Source: DTU015 sp964641455 (lineage in GTDB: Bacteria > Bacillota > Sulfobacillia > Fermentithermobacillales > Fermentithermobacillaceae). From it: a DNA stretch of 46,669 nucleotides. A program made the translations under genes and the position numbers. Below, piece after piece: positions 34,303 to 42,742 of the stretch. The first letter of the stretch is position 1; each line of letters opens with the position of its first letter. The DNA lies in NCBI GenBank assembly GCA_964641455.1, contig CAZXLH010000018.1, positions 1 through 46,669 on the forward strand, given 5' to 3'. The notes beneath the pieces were generated by a model. The model had not been told where the DNA came from. It saw nothing but the letters and a program-made list of their open reading frames with translations, and searched no databases.

Positions 34303-34968
34303 TCATTGAGAGCCGCCGATACCAAGATGACTCCGCTCTATTCCAAGCATTGTACGTAGGCACGCGACAAAACTTCCTATGGCGGCACCTATTAAAAGGG
34401 CACGTTGGCCTGCCATGTTTGGTATGTCGAGAAGCCATCTCTGTATTACTGGGAATTTACTCCAAATAAGCCCGCCCACGGGAGCGGCACCCAACATTAC
34501 CAATATGGCAGATACGAGAAGTACCGTTGCTTCCAGATTTCTGGCCCGGAAAGCGCGGTACGACGCCGAAGCCACATAGAAAGCCAAGCAAGCCCACTGC
34601 CCGGTCATCAGGGGAGAAAGGATATGGTTATAGATCAACGAATAGTTCGCCGTTGCAGCCTCGTTGCCCGGATTTATCTGAATGTATGTGCAGAAAACTC
34701 CGTAGATTACCAATGTTACAAGCAGAATAAGGCTGTAGATCCATTCCGGCCGTTTACGCGATATATTTCTGGAATGCACCATTACCAAATTAACAGATGC
34801 CAAACAAAGTGCAAAGGCGGAAACCACTGTCATCCATGGGCTAATATATTGTTCAAAAAGTTCCGGCATTGAAATGCCCAGCACCGGTATAGAACCGGTA
34901 GTAACTTGGCTGAGCATGACTATGACAGAGACTACGAAAGTAATTAACAATGGTGCTTCTTTCCGCAT
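34303..34968 (-). CDS. Cassette protein C, multi-pass membrane protein (copy 2)
   Basis: 221 residues, about six hydrophobic segments, 19 more than C', mostly in the loop after helix 1. Shared with C': AFYVASASYRAFRARNLEATVLL, VMLGAAPVGGLIW (read in two blocks), LLDIPN and the C-terminal GIERSHLG. AAGAAGGTGTATCT precedes the ATG. It lies 47 bases after D and 31 bases before B, consistent with one transcript. The short, conserved YRxFRxRN loop and RSHLG end, both basic, are likely on the cytosolic side. Function unknown; no similarity to known transporters seen by eye. Confidence 0.82.
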   Translation of the reverse strand: MRKEAPLLITFVVSVIVMLSQVTTGSIPVLGISMPELFEQYISPWMTVVSAFALCLASVNLVMVHSRNISRKRPEWIYSLILLVTLVIYGVFCTYIQINPGNEAATANYSLIYNHILSPLMTGQWACLAFYVASASYRAFRARNLEATVLLVSAILVMLGAAPVGGLIWSKFPVIQRWLLDIPNMAGQRALLIGAAIGSFVACLRTMLGIERSHLGIGGSQ

Positions 34969-35015
34969 AGATACACCTTCTTTCCAAGGGTAATTAGTCT
35001 CTAAGTTAATTTCAA

Positions 35016-35798
35016 CTACATGGTAATTAATTCCTGAACCAAATTACTGCCTGCAGACGTCATGATAGTACCAAGGATAATGACAGCCATAACTATCAAT
35101 TTGATGTAGTCTTGACCGGCTATGGCTCCAAGACGGCCTTTGTCGTTGGACACATACGCACCGGCTGCGTAAAGTTCTTCGCCGATCACGGTGTAGTCAC
35201 AAGCAGCCACAAAAAAGGGCACTTGCATAACCGACGCCGTGATTGCCACCTGCATAATCCCAAGCCGGGCAGCCGATTCGGCAAGTAGCAGCGCTTCTCC
35301 CATATAAAGGCCCGCCAATATGCTGGATGCGACCTTTTCTTGGTGCATGAGGCCAATAACGCCGGCAGCATAAGCATCCTGGTCGCTGGAAACATACCGC
35401 ACCATATTCTCCCTGTACGCATCAGCTTTATTAGCAGCAATATAACCTTGGCGCACGGTCTCGGTAGCCAACGGAAAAACGTTCGGCATACGGATGGTTA
35501 CAAGAAGATCGGCATCGTATCTTGCAGATAAGTCAGTAACATACGAAAGAATCTGAAGTGCTGCAAGGGTATCAGGAACTGAAGTAGAAACTATGTCGCC
35601 AAGTCCCGGGGAGAAGTGCACAGGCCTTCCCATTTCAGTTGCTCGCCCCACACATTCTTCTATAGCCTCCAGCCCCGGTATAGTCCGGATCACTACCTGA
35701 GACTTCCCTTTTTCCGAAGTTCTTATGGTGTAGACAACCAGTACAGATATTACAATGAACATCCAAAAACCAAATACATTACCTGGAACAATCTTCAT
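35016..35798 (-). CDS. Cassette protein D, DUF6754-like membrane protein (copy 2)
   Basis: 260 residues from the ATG at 35798, with GGGAGG 11 bases upstream. N-terminal helix (VFGFWMFIVISVLVVYTI), a soluble domain, and a C-terminal helix (LIVMAVIILGTIMTSAG). The domain has GRATEMGRPVHFSPG early on, VRQGYIA, DQDAYAAGVIGLM, EALLLAESAARLG and ACDYTVIGEELYAAGAY, all shared with D'. From memory this matches the uncharacterised DUF6754 family. It is the first gene of the second cassette and the only complete D in the window. Conserved acidic residues in ACDY...GEE could bind a ligand or metal, which is inference. Confidence 0.8.
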   Translation of the reverse strand: MKIVPGNVFGFWMFIVISVLVVYTIRTSEKGKSQVVIRTIPGLEAIEECVGRATEMGRPVHFSPGLGDIVSTSVPDTLAALQILSYVTDLSARYDADLLVTIRMPNVFPLATETVRQGYIAANKADAYRENMVRYVSSDQDAYAAGVIGLMHQEKVASSILAGLYMGEALLLAESAARLGIMQVAITASVMQVPFFVAACDYTVIGEELYAAGAYVSNDKGRLGAIAGQDYIKLIVMAVIILGTIMTSAGSNLVQELITM

Positions 35799-36629
35799 TT
35801 TTACATTCACCTCCCATTAATTCTGACATCGAGCCAAATGAAAGAAACAACCTCGCCGAAGCCTACCTGGCTTCTCCTGGTATATAGTGGTATACAGAAC
35901 TCGCTTTATTTGCCGTGTTTTTCCTTTTATTCTTGAGACGTAATCTGCGACCTCTGAACAATCAAAATCAAGATTCTCTTGTGCAATTCTCGGTTATGCC
36001 AGATTACAATAAGCGGCCTATTCTTGGGAGCTGGTTAGGAGTTGAGCAAACATTACTGCATTTGTTGGGCGTCTACTGGTTCAATTCATTCTGCAGCTTC
36101 TTATACGAAACTTTTGCGATAATTGCTATTGCACGTACCATTACCAAACTTTTTTGCCCCGGTTTTACCAACCCAGAGCCCGGAAATCTAAATACACCTC
36201 CTCACCCAAATAAAACGTTCTGCCACAAACTATTCTCGTTCTGTTAACACCACTTACTATCTAAGATTCCGCGATGTTCTCTATGCGACAATGTTCTGTG
36301 TTGATTCAGCAAATTTTATGATTGCTCGTTATATTCTATAAAGTTGCGGCCTAATACTTCATAGATCGCAAAAACCTTAGCATAACACTTTAGATTTTTT
36401 ACGATATTTTTTGTAATATTTGGGTGAAGTGCAAAAAAGTTTCGCAAATTGAGATAGATGTGAGTAATCGTAGCAATTGTACTGAACATCATAATCTTGT
36501 CCGGTTACAACAACTAAACGAATTGTGGTAACTGTGCACAAACGGTAACCATTATCGAATGTGTTCCCGTACTTTCTCGTTAAACACCGTCTCTATTCGG
36601 CTGCTCTAACAACAAATTACCCAGACAAG

Positions 36630-36659
36630 TTGAAAACCGGCACGAACTTACCGTAAAAT
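36630..36659 (+). promoter_or_regulatory. Candidate sigma-A promoter for fprA
   Basis: TTGAAA (36630-36635) and TAAAAT (36654-36659) are separated by 18 bases, about 180 bases before the fprA ATG. It lies in a 1-kb intergenic region (35799-36840) that is AT-rich around 36300-36500 and must also hold the promoter of the leftward cassette. No supported gene is seen there. Confidence 0.4.
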
Positions 36660-36840
36660 AAATGGTACTTATAATTAAGTTTGTTTGGCATTTTAACAGA
36701 TTAGGGAAACTGAAGCAGAAAAATGAACTACCGTAACAAGGATAGATTCTGGCCGGGCACCTGGACAAACTGAAGAAAGCAAGATCTTACCTTAAGAGGG
36801 CTTCGGTGTACAAACAACCATACATGGAGGTGCTGATTCA

Positions 36841-38016
36841 ATGAAACCAATAGAAATTAGGCCTGGTATATACTGGGCCGGCGGAATCGACTGGGATCTT
36901 CGTTATTTTCATGGCTATGTTACTCCCCGCGGGTCAACATACAATGCCTATCTAATCATGAATGACAAGATTGTCCTCGTAGACACTGTCAAGCACTACC
37001 TGGCAGATGAAATGTTAAGCAGGATTAGTGCCCTGGTTGATCCGGCAAAAATCGATTACATGCTGGTCAACCACGTAGAAATGGACCACTCCGGAAGTGT
37101 CCCTAAAGTTATGGAAGTCGCCCCGAACGCAAAAATCGTCACCACGACAAAAGGCAAAAGGGGGTTAGAACGTCACTACAAAAGAGACTGGGAATATGTC
37201 CTGGTGAAGAGCGGAGAGGAACTCAACATCGGTTCCCGGACGTTGAAGTTTGTTGAGACTCCTATGGTGCACTGGCCTGATAACATGGTAACCTACATTC
37301 CCGAGGATAAACTGCTTTTGTCCAATGACGCTTTTGGCCAGCATATTGCCAGCACGGAACGATTTGCTGACGAGCTGGGATGGGATGTTGTCCGGGAAGA
37401 AGCCGCTTCTTATTATGCCAATATCGTATTCCCTTATGGCGGCCAGGTTAATAAGGCATTGGACGTTGTCGAAACTCTTCCTCTGGAAATGATTGCTCCA
37501 AGCCATGGCCTGGTCTGGCGGTCATATCTCCCTGAAATTATAAAGGAATACCGCAAATGGGCCAGTAATAAAACAGACCCTAAGGCTCTGATAGTCTACG
37601 ATACTATGTGGGGTTCTACCAAGAAAATGGCTCTCGCGCTAGAGGAGGGGCTTGAAGACGCCGGTATGCCTGTTACCATGAAACCCTTACAGACAAACCA
37701 TGTTTCGCAAATTGTACCTGAGCTCTTAACAGCGAAACTGGTCCTCGTAGGATGCCCTACTATCAACAACGGGATTCTCCCATCCATGGGAGAATTTCTT
37801 ACTTATGTGAAAGGGCTGCGCCCAAAGAAGCGTATTGGTTTCGCTTTCGGATCTTACGGATGGGGCGGCCAGGGTGCCAGGGAAGTAGCGGCAATCCTAC
37901 AGGATATGGGCTGGGAAATGCCCGAGGATACAGTCAATCTACAGTATGTTCCCGGAAAAGAAGAACTGGATAATCTAAAAGAGGTTGGCCAGAGGCTAGC
38001 CGCGGCCGTTAAGTAG
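36841..38016 (+). CDS. fprA: FprA-type flavodiiron protein
   Basis: 391 residues, the normal length. The N-terminal metallo-beta-lactamase-like domain carries the diiron ligands H78-V-E80-M-D82-H83 (HVEMDHSG), a further HWPDN, NDAFGQH and PSHGLVWR. The C-terminal flavodoxin domain begins near residue 250 with YDTMWGSTKKMA (FMN phosphate loop) and continues with VGCPTINNGILP and GFAFGSYGWGG. It reduces O2 or NO to water or N2O, using electrons from rubredoxin. GGAGGTGCTGATTCA precedes the ATG. The next gene supplies the matching reductase-rubredoxin, as in Moorella. Confidence 0.95.
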   Translation: MKPIEIRPGIYWAGGIDWDLRYFHGYVTPRGSTYNAYLIMNDKIVLVDTVKHYLADEMLSRISALVDPAKIDYMLVNHVEMDHSGSVPKVMEVAPNAKIVTTTKGKRGLERHYKRDWEYVLVKSGEELNIGSRTLKFVETPMVHWPDNMVTYIPEDKLLLSNDAFGQHIASTERFADELGWDVVREEAASYYANIVFPYGGQVNKALDVVETLPLEMIAPSHGLVWRSYLPEIIKEYRKWASNKTDPKALIVYDTMWGSTKKMALALEEGLEDAGMPVTMKPLQTNHVSQIVPELLTAKLVLVGCPTINNGILPSMGEFLTYVKGLRPKKRIGFAFGSYGWGGQGAREVAAILQDMGWEMPEDTVNLQYVPGKEELDNLKEVGQRLAAAVK

Positions 38017-38066
38017 GTTGGGCGGGCCGGGCAAAATCGATAACAAATGGAAACGGAGCGGTGACA

Positions 38067-38759
38067 ATGGATCTAAAGGCGCTGTACAGCCTAAGTTATG
38101 GAGTTTATTTGGTCACATCAAAGCACAAAGAACGTATAAATGGGCAGATTGCCAATACGGTTTTCCAGGTTTCAAGTGATCCGGCTACGATTGCCATCAG
38201 TATTAATAAGCAAAATTTGACCCACGAGTTCATCCAAAACAGCAGGCTCTTCGCCATTTCCATCCTGCCGGAGGAGACTCCGCTTCCCTTCATTGGGCAG
38301 TTTGGGTTTAAGTCAGGCAGAGATACAGACAAGTTTGCAGTTATAGACTACCAGGCAACCACACATGGCCTGCCGTATCTGGAAGATGAGGCAATAGCGT
38401 ACATTGAGGCCAAAGTAATACAAGATGTAGATGCAGGAACACACACCATCTTCATTGGAGAGATTATTGGAGCAGAGGTTTTGAGGAAAAGCACCCCAAT
38501 GACCTATGCGTATTATCACCAGGTCAAGCGAGGGAGCACACCTCCTTCGGCTCCCACCTATGTCAAGGCTGACAAGACTGAAAGGAGCATTAGCATGGGC
38601 GATAAATACGAATGTGCAATCTGTGGGTATATTTATGATCCGAAAGCAGGAGATCCGGATAACGACGTTGCACCCGGGACGACCTTTGAAAACCTACCCG
38701 ATGACTGGGTATGCCCGGTATGCGGAGCAAGCAAGGACGTTTTTGAGAAGGTAGGTTAA
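38067..38759 (+). CDS. hrb: Flavin reductase-rubredoxin fusion (high molecular weight rubredoxin)
   Basis: 230 residues. Residues 1-165 form a flavin reductase-like FMN domain (YGVYLVTSKHKERINGQIANT in two blocks, ATIAISINKQNLT). Residues 180-230 are rubredoxin: ECAICGYIYDP and WVCPVCGASKD hold the four iron-binding cysteines. Such Hrb proteins pass electrons from NADH to FprA in acetogens. It starts 50 bases after fprA. ATG 38067 is chosen over GTG 38061 because GGAG is eight bases from it and only two from the GTG. The pair protects against O2 or NO. Confidence 0.93.
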   Translation: MDLKALYSLSYGVYLVTSKHKERINGQIANTVFQVSSDPATIAISINKQNLTHEFIQNSRLFAISILPEETPLPFIGQFGFKSGRDTDKFAVIDYQATTHGLPYLEDEAIAYIEAKVIQDVDAGTHTIFIGEIIGAEVLRKSTPMTYAYYHQVKRGSTPPSAPTYVKADKTERSISMGDKYECAICGYIYDPKAGDPDNDVAPGTTFENLPDDWVCPVCGASKDVFEKVG

Positions 38760-38897
38760 GAGGCAGCAAACCGCCCAAAAAAGAGCGGTCAAGAAACCAG
38801 GCCGGTGATTTGGGTGAAATTTTATCTGTATAGATTCCAGATAAGTCGTCTGATAGGCTGTATGGTTTTCAAGCAGGTTGGCCATGTGCTAGCATGA

Positions 38898-39464
38898 CTA
38901 CGCAAGAATGTCACTTCTTAGTAACCCCAAAACAAGAATGTCCCAGAACCGGCCATTTTCACAGTATGCTTCCCTCCGGGTTCCTTCGTGTTTGAATCCA
39001 ATTGACTCAAGTACATGAAAACTTATTTCATTGAACATGTAGACTTCCGCGTCAATTCTATGTACCCCTTTTTCGAACAGCTCACTGATGAAAGTTCGTA
39101 GTGCTTCTTTTGAATAACCTTTTCCTCTTTCTTCGCCTAACCCAAATCTAAGCCACGCAAACTTCCCGGTATCATCCAACCAGTCAACCCTGACATATCC
39201 AATGGGTTTATCTGTATCCTTGACTGTGATTATGCAGTATATTTGCCCACTTTCCAGGCTCCTTCTGATGTCTGTCTCTTGATTCTCTTTCGTAATTACA
39301 GCATCTAAACCTGTAGACATTTTTCTGACCAGGGGGTCATCCTTCCATCTGGCTACCAGCGAACTGTCGGAAAGTTCAACACCTCTCAAATAGAGCCTGT
39401 CGCTTTCACAAAATATGCTTTTCTCCTCCTGAACCGGGCACTCATCTGTTGTCACCTGAACCAC
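38898..39464 (-). CDS. GNAT-family N-acetyltransferase
   Basis: Up to 188 residues of the RimJ/RimL-like GNAT type. The acetyl-CoA site is FGLGEERGKGYSKEAL (R-G-x-G-x-S), followed by HRIDAEVYMFNEISFHVLESIGFKHEG, the usual block with Asn, and GRFWDILVLGLL. It would acetylate an N-terminus, antibiotic or amine. The start is uncertain: GTG at 39464 has no ribosome site, while AGGAGGAG lies just before an in-frame ATA (39416) that would need to be a rare start. The N-terminal CESDRLYLRG is the natural domain beginning. Convergent to the rubredoxin gene. Confidence 0.85.
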   Translation of the reverse strand: MVQVTTDECPVQEEKSIFCESDRLYLRGVELSDSSLVARWKDDPLVRKMSTGLDAVITKENQETDIRRSLESGQIYCIITVKDTDKPIGYVRVDWLDDTGKFAWLRFGLGEERGKGYSKEALRTFISELFEKGVHRIDAEVYMFNEISFHVLESIGFKHEGTRREAYCENGRFWDILVLGLLRSDILA

Positions 39465-39673
39465 GTGCCAAAAGTTAAGTACCCTAATTAAATATCGGTT
39501 TCCTTGTAGATACCACAGCTTCCTTTTGATATGTGACGATGGTTGCGAAGGTTATTGTTTCCGGCCAAAAGGGGCTTTGTTGGTACTGTCTGATTTTCAC
39601 ATAAGTTTCTAAAAAGCTGTATGAATTCTATGCAGATCCTGTTAGCCTGTATATTCATTTCCCACAGTCTTGG

Positions 39674-40246
39674 TCAGTGCATTGTCAGTAAAACTCCGTC
39701 AAGTGCAATTACTTCATCTGCATCGTGAGTAACAATGATGGTTGTCCTGTTTCGCCTGTTATCCTTAAAATACTGCATAGTTATTTCCTTAATATCATCA
39801 TCCAACCCTCGAAAAGGCTCATCCAAAAAAAGTATCTCACTTTGGGCAAGCACGGCTCTTACTATGGCGACCCTTCGCCGCATACCACCGCTTAGTTCGC
39901 CAACTGGCTGCCAAAGGCTCCCGGCAAGACCCACCTGTTCAAGGTGTGCAGTTATCATCCTATCGTCGGTTCGCCTGTCGCACACAAGGCGAACGTTGGA
40001 AATGGCGCTAAATTCTTCACAAAGCCTATCCTCCTGGAAGACAGCGCTTTTGGCGTAAGGCACACCTCTAATTACGCCCCGATCAGGCTGCATAAGCCCC
40101 ATAAGCAGGTTTAGCAAAGTGGTCTTCCCGCAGCCCGACGGCCCCATTATCACAGTTATCCCATGCTTGAAAAATCTGGCGCTGAAATCTTGCAGCACCT
40201 GGTTGTCTCCAAATTTCTTGCTGATATTTTGGGCGACTATGTCCAT
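39674..40246 (-). CDS. NitT/TauT-type ABC transporter ATP-binding protein
   Basis: 190 residues, shorter than the usual 240-260. Walker A GPSGCGKTTLLNLL, Q-loop AVFQEDRLCEE, signature LSGGMRRRVAIVRA, Walker B EILFLDEP and the H-loop IIVTHDADE are all intact, so it should hydrolyse ATP. The missing C-terminal part is a regulatory tail in longer relatives. It immediately follows the permease gene (1 base) and completes the operon TM1266-like gene, binding protein, permease, ATPase. Substrate not predictable: nitrate, sulfonates, thiamine precursors and others use this family. Confidence 0.92.
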   Translation of the reverse strand: MDIVAQNISKKFGDNQVLQDFSARFFKHGITVIMGPSGCGKTTLLNLLMGLMQPDRGVIRGVPYAKSAVFQEDRLCEEFSAISNVRLVCDRRTDDRMITAHLEQVGLAGSLWQPVGELSGGMRRRVAIVRAVLAQSEILFLDEPFRGLDDDIKEITMQYFKDNRRNRTTIIVTHDADEVIALDGVLLTMH

Positions 40247-40247
40247 A

Positions 40248-41093
40248 CTAGGATCTCTCCAAACTCGTAAACAGCGACGTGATCAAACGCAAAAAGAGCC
40301 GCTCAAATAATACACTTACTGCTACTATCACCGCCGTCCACGCAAAAAGGTCAGCTGAATCCAGGTAAACCTTGGCCTCGTACAGTTTCTCGCCAATAGA
40401 ACCGTGGGGAATACCGATTACCTCCGCTGCCACGCCGGCTTTCCACGCCAGCCCCATAGATACACTGCACGCAGAAAGGATATATGGTTTTAGGTGTGGC
40501 AAATAGATATACTTAGCGCTACGCAACCATCCCACTCTGAAAATCCAGGCCATCTCCAGTAGCTTCTTATCGACGCTTTTTATGCCTGAAAGCATGTTAG
40601 TGTAGATGATGGGAAACACCATCAAAAACGAAATGAACACTGAAAGGCTCCTGGAACTCAGCCAGATAAGGCACAAAATAATAAATGACGCCACCGGCAC
40701 TGACTTTATGGCAGAAACAAAAGGCCACAGCATGACTTCGACGGCGTAAAACCTGCTTGCGATAACCGCCATTACTGTGCCGGCCGCCAACGCAAGCAGA
40801 TACCCTGACAATATACGGATAAAAGAAAAGATTATAGCCCCGGCAAAATCCGCTTCGCCAAAAAGGCTAACAAGTCTTTTTGCCACATCAACCGGCGAAG
40901 CCAGGAAAAGGCTTCTCCCCAAGAGCATAGCAGCGATCTGCCAGACGGCAAGAGCAAAGAGCACAGAAACTACCCGGGTCAGCCCAGCCGGACCGATCTG
41001 CCTAGGCTTTCCGGCTAAACCTGAATGAACATCATCCCCGGTATTTCCATCTGTGCCCGGCTCTAGCTCCTGAGTCTGAACAGGCAAATCCAT
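40248..41093 (-). CDS. NitT/TauT-type ABC transporter permease
   Basis: About 281 residues from the ATG at 41093, which has GGCGGAGAACGT upstream. Six hydrophobic segments. The permease signature is in the EMAWIFRVGWLRSAKYIYLPH block (EAA-like loop, in two parts) followed by AWKAGVAAEVIGIPHGSIG, as in SsuC/TauC. The frame is open to a GTG at 41306, adding 71 hydrophilic residues that lack hydrophobic segments and overlap the binding-protein gene by 20 bases; I treat this as less likely. The Pro/Gln/Glu-rich beginning before helix 1 is longer than in relatives. Confidence 0.9.
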   Translation of the reverse strand: MDLPVQTQELEPGTDGNTGDDVHSGLAGKPRQIGPAGLTRVVSVLFALAVWQIAAMLLGRSLFLASPVDVAKRLVSLFGEADFAGAIIFSFIRILSGYLLALAAGTVMAVIASRFYAVEVMLWPFVSAIKSVPVASFIILCLIWLSSRSLSVFISFLMVFPIIYTNMLSGIKSVDKKLLEMAWIFRVGWLRSAKYIYLPHLKPYILSACSVSMGLAWKAGVAAEVIGIPHGSIGEKLYEAKVYLDSADLFAWTAVIVAVSVLFERLFLRLITSLFTSLERS

Positions 41094-41286
41094 ACGTTCT
41101 CCGCCAATCTGGCCAGGTTGTGGAAATACTCGTTCAGACTCGTTCGTGCTCTGGCCTTTGCCTTGATTGATCTGCCCTGCAGTTTCAATGGGCTTCTCAG
41201 AATTATCTTTCAGCCTATTCACGCTGTTTTGTCTCCCAAACTCCACCTCTATAGATACTGAGCTATTCTCTTTCGGGCTGTGTTGG

Positions 41287-42255
41287 CTAGTTATAGTAAA
41301 AATCACTACCAGGCAAGGCGCCGCCTACAGATTTTTCATTTTGCCGGAAAAGCACTTCAAGATAACCCTCCATTACAGCCTTCATCTCAGCACCTTCAAG
41401 AAAAGTGATGTGACAATAAGGAATAGCTCTTTCTGCCACATCAGCCTTGACGATGTTGAACTTCTCCACCAATTGGGCCGCTTCCGCAACATTTGCGTTC
41501 ACATATTCCGTAGACGCCTTGTACTCATCCAAAAAGGCTGCAACCTGTTTGGGGTATTCGTCAAGAAACTCGCTTCTTGCCACAAGCGCGCCGGTAATAA
41601 GGGTGCTGCCATTTTCCAAACTATCCCACTCTTCAGTAAGGTCCACCGCTACGCGCAGTCCCTCGACTTTGGTTTGTGCCACTGTTACATAAGGCTGGGG
41701 CATCATGGCCACTCCGCCTTCGGTTTCTGAGAGGAGGGCCACAACCTCAGTAGGTTCAGGTTTCCACTCAATAGATACGTCCTTGTCAGGATCGATACCT
41801 TTTTCCGACAAAAGATACCGCAAAACATATTCCGGGACAGAACCTTTACCGGACGCGTAAACAGTCTTACCCCGGAGGTCTTCCAATGACTCGACCTGGT
41901 TACCTTTCTCAACAATGTACACGACCCCTAAAGTGTTTACAGCCACAAGTTTCACAGCACCATCAGTGTTGTTGTAAAGCACCGATGCAAGGTTAGCGGG
42001 AACCGCTGCCATATCAAACTCACCTTGAACCAGTTTGGGCACAACTTCATCAGCTGAACCGGCTATCACAAAGTCATACTTATTAGCTGCTTTATCGGCT
42101 TCGGCGGCCTCCATAAGTTTCACCAAACCCATAGAAGTCGGCCCGCGAAGCCCGGCGATGCGAATTGAGGCAGGCTCGACAGGTTCGGGTTTACAACCCA
42201 TCAACGACAAAGCCAGAAATACTGCTGCGAGAATTAATGATATAGTCCTTCTCAT
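41287..42255 (-). CDS. ABC transporter substrate-binding lipoprotein (NMT1/TauA-like)
   Basis: 322 residues. N-terminal signal with lipobox LSLMGC at residues 16-21, so it is lipid-anchored outside the cell. Then IRIAGLRGPTSMGLVKLME, FDMAAVPANLASVLYNN and LEDLRGKTVYASGKGSVPEYVLRYLL (blocks of a type II periplasmic-binding fold), followed by VAMMPQPYVTVAQ. The pattern fits NMT1/TauA-type binding proteins. It sits three bases after the TM1266-like gene and upstream of the permease, giving a four-gene operon. The ligand is unknown. Confidence 0.9.
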   Translation of the reverse strand: MRRTISLILAAVFLALSLMGCKPEPVEPASIRIAGLRGPTSMGLVKLMEAAEADKAANKYDFVIAGSADEVVPKLVQGEFDMAAVPANLASVLYNNTDGAVKLVAVNTLGVVYIVEKGNQVESLEDLRGKTVYASGKGSVPEYVLRYLLSEKGIDPDKDVSIEWKPEPTEVVALLSETEGGVAMMPQPYVTVAQTKVEGLRVAVDLTEEWDSLENGSTLITGALVARSEFLDEYPKQVAAFLDEYKASTEYVNANVAEAAQLVEKFNIVKADVAERAIPYCHITFLEGAEMKAVMEGYLEVLFRQNEKSVGGALPGSDFYYN

Positions 42256-42258
42256 TGA

Positions 42259-42540
42259 TTATCCCTCTTTCTTCGTATTATGCTTGGTCACTGTCGTTCG
42301 AGCGCTTACGCCCTTTAGCATTCCGAGTTTCCCCGAAAGAGCACTGGTAACATCCCCCGGCGCATCCATGACCACACATATTATTCCTACGCCCTGCTCT
42401 CTATAGGGAATCCCCATCCTGCCCACAATGTATGGGGCAAATTCATTGAGCAACCGGTTTACAGCTGAAGACATCTCCAAGTCCTCAAATATGATGCTCA
42501 CAACCGACAACCTTTGTTGTCCCAAGAAAATCTCCTCCAT
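42259..42540 (-). CDS. TM1266-family iron-only hydrogenase system regulator-like protein
   Basis: 93 residues, an ACT-like domain. The central stretch YIVGRMGIPYREQGVGIICVV and SALSGKLGMLKGVSART closely resemble the TM1266 group, which is often found near [FeFe]-hydrogenase and maturation genes. The proposed role is transcriptional or allosteric regulation, though the ligand is unknown. A good start is the ATG at 42540. Here it begins an ABC transporter operon instead of a hydrogenase operon. The upstream 200 bases (42541-42742) hold a stable hairpin. Confidence 0.85.
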   Translation of the reverse strand: MEEIFLGQQRLSVVSIIFEDLEMSSAVNRLLNEFAPYIVGRMGIPYREQGVGIICVVMDAPGDVTSALSGKLGMLKGVSARTTVTKHNTKKEG

Positions 42541-42598
42541 ACTGTTTCATTCGTGTGAATCTAATATTCTCAGGCCAAATTGCCCCTTCTAACAGCAA

Positions 42599-42620
42599 TC
42601 CGCGCCCAAAAAGGCGCGGA
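42599..42620 (-). promoter_or_regulatory. Strong hairpin in the leader of the ABC operon
   Basis: TCCGCGCC and GGCGCGGA form a perfect eight-pair stem around CAAAAA. On the minus strand it lies 60 bases before the TM1266-like gene. No T-run follows, so it is not a plain terminator. The leader 42541-42742 may be a structured regulatory RNA, but no known riboswitch motif was recognised. Confidence 0.4.
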
Positions 42621-42742
42621 GTTAATGATCGCGATTCACTTATCCGTCGCCTTCCCATCCGGGCGTACCCAAATGCGTCAGGATCGACAATGCTTTCCAT
42701 AACCGTTATACGCTATGAGACCTGCCAAGTCAATGAGTTTTT

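Noticed and set aside
35915..36247. 110-codon plus-strand frame upstream of fprA
   Set aside because: Composition is unlike real proteins here, with no ribosome site; it lies in the promoter region of the leftward cassette.
42485..42700. 71-codon minus-strand frame in the ABC operon leader
   Set aside because: Overlaps the TM1266-like gene out of frame and lacks a ribosome site; the region is better read as a leader RNA.
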